This document shows positions 1-2,723 of a stretch of DNA of 5,460 bases, piece after piece (the stretch's first letter is position 1; each line of letters begins with the position of its first letter). The position numbers were made by a program, and so were the translations under genes. Under the pieces are notes generated by a model. That model worked only from the letters and a program-made list of their open reading frames with translations, had not been told where the DNA came from and did not search any database. The stretch is from JAZQLP01 sp045629205 (GTDB taxonomy: Bacteria; Bacillota; Clostridia; Oscillospirales; UBA644). The stretch is taken from positions 1 to 5,460 of the forward strand of contig JAZQQT010000146.1 in assembly GCA_045629205.1 (NCBI GenBank). Reading direction: 5' to 3'.

Positions 1-471
1 TCCTCGATCGACGTAGGCGAATCCGGACTGTATATCAACGCGAATACCGTATCCGACAAGGTGAGAAACTTGACACTCACAAAGACGCTTTCGGGCTACC
101 GCAATTCGCACACCGCTGTAGGGAACGGAGTCTGGATATCGGCGAGGACACCTTCGGAGGAGAGCCGTATGGCGGCGCTTTTCGGAACGGGCAAATACGG
201 CGGAATAACGGTAAACAAACGGCTCGAAAGCGCAGTTGCCTGCGGTATGGCTGCCTCGGCGGTGCTCGGAGCTCACAATACCGAACTCGAAACGCTGCGG
301 TTTGACACCGGTGAGACCGGAGCCGCGCTCTATTCACGTGTCTGGTTCAGGGACATCGGAGCGAACATTTATCAGCCATACGTTGTAAAAGAAATAAAAA
401 TCACACTTAAAAACGGCTTTGATTACTCGGTCACGGCGGAACGCTACGACCCCAATGTTATCAGACCGTAA
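1..471 (+). CDS. C-terminal part of an unrecognised protein, possibly phage structural (5' end outside window)
   Basis: The frame is open from the first base to a TAA at 469-471, giving at least 156 residues. The GTG at 61 lies inside the frame and has no ribosome binding site, so the true start is upstream of the window. I do not recognise the family. Visible features are a central glycine- and alanine-rich stretch (around GKYGGITVNKR and AVACGMAASAVLGA), then a beta-rich end (LYSRVWFRDIGANIYQPYVV) finishing YDPNVIRP. There is no signal peptide or membrane segment in the visible part. The beta-rich end, in which a short acidic loop is followed by a strand pair, is loosely like the ends of phage tail hub or baseplate proteins. 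That resemblance is weak and rests mainly on the next two genes looking phage-derived. The following gene starts 24 bases after the stop, so the two are probably co-transcribed. Confidence 0.75.
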   Translation, partial: SSIDVGESGLYINANTVSDKVRNLTLTKTLSGYRNSHTAVGNGVWISARTPSEESRMAALFGTGKYGGITVNKRLESAVACGMAASAVLGAHNTELETLRFDTGETGAALYSRVWFRDIGANIYQPYVVKEIKITLKNGFDYSVTAERYDPNVIRP

Positions 472-495
472 CGATATTACTAAAAAGAGGTAAAT

Positions 496-921
496 ATGGA
501 TAATTATATTGAAATGATTGAAAAGATTGAAAAAGTTGAAAATATTGAAAACGCAGATGTTGAAAACACCGATAAAGCAATGACCGGAACGCCGGCGGAT
601 CCGCGGATAAAAGAACTCGAAGAACAGATCGCGGACGAAAGAAGAAAGTTTTCGTTCCGTCTGGCGCTTACAAAGGCGGGAGTCCGCAGTATGGCTGCCG
701 CCGAGGCAATGACGGATCTGTCTTCTGCCGAATACGATAAGGACGGCTGTCTCGCCGATGCCGACGGGATAGTCGCATCCCTCAGAAGGGAAAATCCCTG
801 GCTTTTCGACAGCGGTGAAACTGTCAGTTCGGCGCCCGAATACCGTGAACGCCGCGCTCCCGATTACTCAAAGATGAGCGACGAGGAGTATTACAGATAT
901 GTCGACGGAGAAAACCGCTGA
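496..921 (+). CDS. Phage scaffolding-like protein, 141 aa
   Basis: The start is ATG 496, preceded by AGAGG at 486-490 at good spacing. The N-terminus is acidic and repetitive (residues 5-24, rich in Ile-Glu-Lys/Asn). Residues about 37-55 (PRIKELEEQIADERRKF) are a likely coiled coil. Next comes a segment of the form LALTKAGVRSMAAAEAMTDLSSAEYDKDG, then a stretch ending SLRRENPWLF, and a C-terminal YSKMSDEEYYRYV tail. This order (coiled coil, 'LALTKAGV', 'D..G' loop, 'L....PWLF', short 'MSDEEYY' tail) matches what I know of small scaffolding proteins of tailed phages in Firmicutes (GP20/DUF4355-like), which act inside the procapsid and are lost on maturation. That role is by resemblance only. 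The absence of capsid and portal genes in view means a phage remnant is as likely as an intact prophage. It is probably coupled to the next gene (stop 919-921, next ATG 923). Confidence 0.7.
   Translation: MDNYIEMIEKIEKVENIENADVENTDKAMTGTPADPRIKELEEQIADERRKFSFRLALTKAGVRSMAAAEAMTDLSSAEYDKDGCLADADGIVASLRRENPWLFDSGETVSSAPEYRERRAPDYSKMSDEEYYRYVDGENR
508..552 (+). repeat. In-frame 9-bp tandem repeat in scaffolding-like gene
   Basis: Five imperfect copies of a 9-base unit of the form ATT-GAA-AAn sit just inside the start of the 141-aa gene. They encode the tripeptides IEM, IEK, IEK, VEN and IEN (residues 5-19), and a related VEN follows at 22-24. Unit length is a multiple of three, so gain or loss of copies would keep the frame and only change the length of the acidic N-terminal tail. 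Confidence 0.7.
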
Positions 922-922
922 T

Positions 923-1075
923 ATGATGAAAACCGTATCGGAATCGGTCTTTTTCAAAGACGGCAAAAAACTGAAATACAATCCGCGGTGCGTGAACTGC
1001 TCCGAAAAATGCAAACAGAGCTTCAGAGTCGAAATAATCCGCTGTCATCAAAAAATCCTTGAAATAATGCGCTGA
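923..1075 (+). CDS. Small four-cysteine protein, 50 aa, phage-associated type
   Basis: The start is ATG 923 (a second ATG follows at 926), one base after the previous stop. GGAG at 907-910 is a suitable ribosome binding site inside the upstream gene, so translational coupling is likely. The stop is TGA 1073-1075. The protein is basic and has Cys23, Cys26, Cys30 and Cys41, that is C-x2-C-x3-C-x10-C, in the context RCVNCSEKCKQSFRVEIIRC. I recall small uncharacterised proteins in Firmicutes phages and prophages with the same CxxC-x3-CKQS-x-RVE-(I/V)-x2-C pattern, which might bind zinc or form disulphides; the function is unknown to me. The reading frame keeps going with plausible codons to the end, which argues it is real despite its size. 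Its 3' end overlaps the promoter of the next gene. Confidence 0.65.
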   Translation: MMKTVSESVFFKDGKKLKYNPRCVNCSEKCKQSFRVEIIRCHQKILEIMR

Positions 1076-1087
1076 TTATGCTATAAT
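1059..1087 (+). promoter_or_regulatory. Sigma-A-type promoter for the isomerase/epimerase gene
   Basis: TTGAAA at 1059-1064 and a perfect TATAAT at 1082-1087 are separated by 17 bases, 11 of 12 matches to the housekeeping consensus. Transcription would start near 1094, leaving an untranslated leader of about 30 bases before ATG 1126. The -35 box lies inside the last codons of the 50-aa gene, so the isomerase gene is separately transcribed even though it sits tight behind the phage-like genes. Confidence 0.8.
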
Positions 1088-1113
1088 TATATTGAAAAAT
1101 CTTTTTTGAAGAC

Positions 1114-1120
1114 AAGGTGG
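1114..1120 (+). promoter_or_regulatory. Ribosome binding site that fixes the start at ATG 1126
   Basis: AAGGTGG at 1114-1120 is one base away from the ideal AAGGAGG and lies 5 bases before ATG 1126. An in-frame GTG at 1117 is part of this site itself, so it cannot be the start. Confidence 0.8.
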
Positions 1121-1125
1121 CAAAT

Positions 1126-1995
1126 ATGAAAATTTCAACCGAAATAGGTTCTGTTAAAAATTTCTGCGGTGAGGAAAAAGCGGTAGAGCTCTGTGCCCGC
1201 GCCGGCTTTGACGCGTGGGATTTTTCGCTTTTCAATATGATAGATTACGACTGGGGGACAGGCGTTATGAAGGACGGCAATCCCAGGTTCGCGGTCGGCA
1301 ATTATCTTGCCTTTGCCCGCCGTCTCAGACAAATCGGACTTGATAACGGCATAACCTGCAATCAGTCTCACGCCCCTTTTCCGAATCTCGGGCTTCCTAA
1401 GATGAAGGATTATTTCAAAAGATCCCTCGAATGCACGGCGGAGGCGGGCGGAAATATCTGTATTATCCACCCGATGAACGAAGAATCTGCAGACAAGAAT
1501 GCCGAAATATATAACGAGCTTCTGCCCATAGCCAAAGAAAACGGGGTCATGATCGCCGCCGAAAACATGTGGTGCTGGGACGACGAAAACGACCACGCTT
1601 CCGCGGCGGCATGCTCCGACCCCGAAAGCTTTAACGCCCATCTCGATGCGGTAAACGATCCCTTTTTCGTTGCCTGCCTCGATCTCGGGCACGCCGAAAT
1701 GTTCGGACTCGGAACAAGCGCCGCCGAAATGATAAGGGCGCTCGGTCCCCGTCTTAAGGCGCTTCACGTTCACGATAACGACCTCAAATACGATTCCCAT
1801 TGGCTTCCGGGCTACGGCAAAATGGATTTCGATGCCGTTCTCCGCGCTCTCAAAGACGTGCAATATGACGGATATCTTACACTCGAGTCCGATCGGCATC
1901 TCGAGAGATATAACGAAAACAATTATGTCGACGGCGTTATGGAAATGGGCAGAGTCGCCCGCCGGCTGGCGGATAAATTCGAATCTCTCAGATAG
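1126..1995 (+). CDS. Sugar phosphate isomerase/epimerase, xylose-isomerase-like TIM barrel, 289 aa
   Basis: This is a soluble cytoplasmic protein of the size normal for the AP-endonuclease-2/xylose-isomerase-like barrel family, which isomerises or epimerises sugars and sugar phosphates with a divalent metal. Visible motifs in order are: N-terminal strand MKISTEIGS; SHAPFPNLG with His82; strand ICIIHPMN with His115; GVMIAAENM with Glu146 (metal ligand position); CLDLGHAEMFG with Asp186 and His189; LKALHVHDND with His214 and His216; DSHWLPGYGKMDF with His225; and GYLTLES with Glu254. The Glu-Asp-His-Glu metal set is thus complete and the enzyme is probably active. The exact substrate cannot be told from sequence, and no sugar transporter or kinase is nearby to hint at it. 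It has its own promoter and a strong ribosome binding site. A short frameshifted gene starts 10 bases after its stop and was probably its operon partner. GC content is clearly higher (36 of 60 bases at 1681-1740) than in the large gene on the right. Confidence 0.9.
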   Translation: MKISTEIGSVKNFCGEEKAVELCARAGFDAWDFSLFNMIDYDWGTGVMKDGNPRFAVGNYLAFARRLRQIGLDNGITCNQSHAPFPNLGLPKMKDYFKRSLECTAEAGGNICIIHPMNEESADKNAEIYNELLPIAKENGVMIAAENMWCWDDENDHASAAACSDPESFNAHLDAVNDPFFVACLDLGHAEMFGLGTSAAEMIRALGPRLKALHVHDNDLKYDSHWLPGYGKMDFDAVLRALKDVQYDGYLTLESDRHLERYNENNYVDGVMEMGRVARRLADKFESLR

Positions 1996-2005
1996 GCGTG
2001 TTGAA

Positions 2006-2199
2006 ATGGATATAACACTCGAAGAACTGAACGAAAAAAACAGCGGGGATGGTGTGTTCTGCCGATAACCAACATCGAAGCGTATCTCGGCAGCTCCTCT
2101 CTCGGCAAGTCCTATATTTTACTGCTCTCCGGCAAGGTGCTGGAACGCAAAGGCGGCACACTCAATGTGTGCGCGGCGAGGTTCTGCTCAGACGAATAA
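2006..2199 (+). pseudogene. Short frameshifted gene, about 64 aa, family not recognised
   Basis: ATG 2006 opens a frame reading MDITLEELNEKNSGDGV that hits TAA at 2066-2068 after only 20 codons. The frame one base earlier then continues with convincing protein-like sequence (LPITNIEAYLGSSSLGKSY, and onward to LNVCAARFCSDE) to TAA 2197-2199, but it has no ATG, GTG or TTG of its own. Joining the two gives one protein of about 64 residues, implying a lost base (or two gained) around 2051-2060. A heptamer A-AAA-AAC at 2035-2041, in the correct phase for -1 slippage, is an alternative, but it would put Trp-Cys in place of the more natural Ser-Gly-Asp-Gly. AGG at 1994-1996 is a weak ribosome binding site. 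I cannot name the family. It was probably co-transcribed with the isomerase gene. Confidence 0.5.
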
Positions 2200-2261
2200 C
2201 AAAAGTCCGACTTATCTGCGAAATCTTTCCGAAAATCGTTGATTTCATAGGGAAAATATGC

Positions 2262-2279
2262 TATACATACTTTTGTATA
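2262..2279. repeat. Short AT-rich inverted repeat
   Basis: TATACA at 2262-2267 and TGTATA at 2274-2279 form a perfect 6-bp inverted repeat with a 6-base spacer. It lies just before the probable terminator. It could be an operator half-site pair, part of the terminator structure, or chance in AT-rich DNA. Confidence 0.3.
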
Positions 2280-2282
2280 TCT

Positions 2283-2309
2283 ATGGGTAGGGATTTTATA
2301 CCCATTTTT
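2283..2309 (+). terminator. Probable intrinsic terminator after the isomerase unit
   Basis: ATGGGTA at 2283-2289 pairs perfectly with TACCCAT at 2299-2305 around a 9-base loop, and the stem runs into a T-run (2305-2309). The stem is short and only moderately GC-rich, so strength is uncertain, but the position about 85 bases past the last stop of the isomerase/frameshifted-gene unit fits. Confidence 0.5.
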
Positions 2310-2331
2310 ACGGAAAATTTACGGGAAGGAC

Positions 2332-2360
2332 TTGACAGCGATGGAGGTTGATGCGACAAT
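2332..2360 (+). promoter_or_regulatory. Candidate promoter for the large secreted protein
   Basis: A perfect TTGACA at 2332-2337 is followed after 17 bases by GACAAT at 2355-2360 (four of six matches to TATAAT). It is the best + strand promoter I find between the terminator and ATG 2724. If it is used, the large gene has an unusually long leader of about 355 bases that runs through the hairpin-rich repeat region. Confidence 0.45.
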
Positions 2361-2370
2361 TCTGACGGCA

Positions 2371-2385
2371 CAATCAATCAATCAA
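2371..2385. repeat. CAAT microsatellite
   Basis: Three full CAAT units plus CAA, directly after the candidate + strand promoter. Copy number changes here would alter the leader but no protein. Confidence 0.6.
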
Positions 2386-2414
2386 AGCGTAGTTTCTCTG
2401 CGCTCTTTTGTCAA
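2386..2414 (-). promoter_or_regulatory. Candidate minus-strand promoter facing left
   Basis: On the - strand a perfect TTGACA (2414 down to 2409) is followed after 17 bases by TACGCT (2391 down to 2386), a weak -10. It points at the + strand promoter at 2332-2360. No - strand gene lies to its left, so it may be part of a mobile or repeated intergenic element, produce an antisense RNA, or be chance. Confidence 0.3.
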
Positions 2415-2536
2415 CCCCTTTTCGGCAAAAATTCTGCACAATTTTATAAAAAACCGAGAGACCTCGTCGTCGCGGACTGCGTATCCTTCGCTTCCGCACA
2501 GGTGCGAAAGCTCACTCGCTGTGTCGCTCCTCCTCT

Positions 2537-2563
2537 CCCCAAAAAATCTTCGATTTTTCGGGG
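2537..2563. repeat. Strong hairpin in the intergenic stretch
   Basis: CCCC (2537-2540) pairs with GGGG (2560-2563), and after one A-C mismatch AAAAATC (2542-2548) pairs with GATTTTT (2552-2558) around a TTC loop. No T-run follows on the + strand, and the right-hand flank (GACCCC) also lacks a T-run on the - strand, so it does not look like an ordinary terminator. Confidence 0.55.
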
Positions 2564-2669
2564 ACCCCGGAGAGCGTCCTATGGGAGGGATGCGCCTATG
2601 ATGACAGGTCTCTTTTTTGCGTTTCATTCGGGGCTTTCGCCCGGTGGGTGACGCACTGACTTCTTCAAA

Positions 2670-2683
2670 CAGGCGCAAGCCTG
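2670..2683 (+). repeat. Small hairpin with GNRA tetraloop before the large gene
   Basis: CAGGC (2670-2674) pairs perfectly with GCCTG (2679-2683) around a GCAA tetraloop, a typical stable RNA loop. It lies about 40 bases before the start codon and upstream of the ribosome binding site, so it could be part of a leader RNA fold. Confidence 0.4.
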
Positions 2684-2723
2684 AGGACATAGAAACAAAT
2701 TCTGCGAAAAGGATTTTTATATT

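Larger units (their letters stand above)
2386..2690. other. Gene-free, hairpin-rich stretch; suspected interspersed intergenic repeat
   Basis: I see no real gene between 2200 and 2723. From about 2386 to 2690 the - strand stays open for about 102 codons, but the product is an Arg/Ser/Pro-rich mix of the kind read from structured intergenic repeats (for example GSEGYAVRDDEVSRFF). The region contains the hairpins at 2537-2563 and 2670-2683 and a weaker GGGC-TTTC-GCCC hairpin at 2631-2642. It reminds me of dispersed intergenic repeats in gut Clostridia whose antisense frames are often mis-annotated as short proteins. Since only one copy is visible here, the repeat nature is inferred, not shown. 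It may equally be a structured leader RNA of the downstream gene; I could not match it to a known riboswitch. Confidence 0.4.

Noticed and set aside
1117..1125. GTG 1117 as an upstream start of the isomerase gene
   Set aside because: It is part of the AAGGTGG ribosome binding site for ATG 1126.
1135..1899. 254-codon open frame on the minus strand
   Set aside because: It lies exactly antisense to the isomerase gene, whose motifs are complete. The antisense product has no recognisable motifs and no ribosome binding site; it is a shadow of GC-rich coding DNA.
2035..2041. Insertion-sequence-type programmed frameshift
   Set aside because: No transposase motifs and no inverted repeats flank the short gene, and the total product is far too small for a transposase.
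2049..2351. 100-codon + strand frame with an early GTG-type start
   Set aside because: It overlaps the frameshifted gene in a third frame, runs through the probable terminator and promoter, and has a low-complexity composition unlike a protein.
2332..2601. 89-codon + strand frame in the intergenic stretch
   Set aside because: Poor codon pattern, starts inside the candidate promoter and crosses the hairpin region; no ribosome binding site that decides its start.
2382..2690. 102-codon minus-strand frame as a real gene
   Set aside because: Product is Arg/Ser/Pro-rich without motifs, has no good ribosome binding site and covers hairpins; better explained as a structured intergenic repeat.
2600..2700. 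Cyclic-di-GMP riboswitch before the Hint protein gene
   Set aside because: The stretch has a GNRA-capped stem and a GACGCA string, but the order and spacing of the conserved GEMM blocks are not present.
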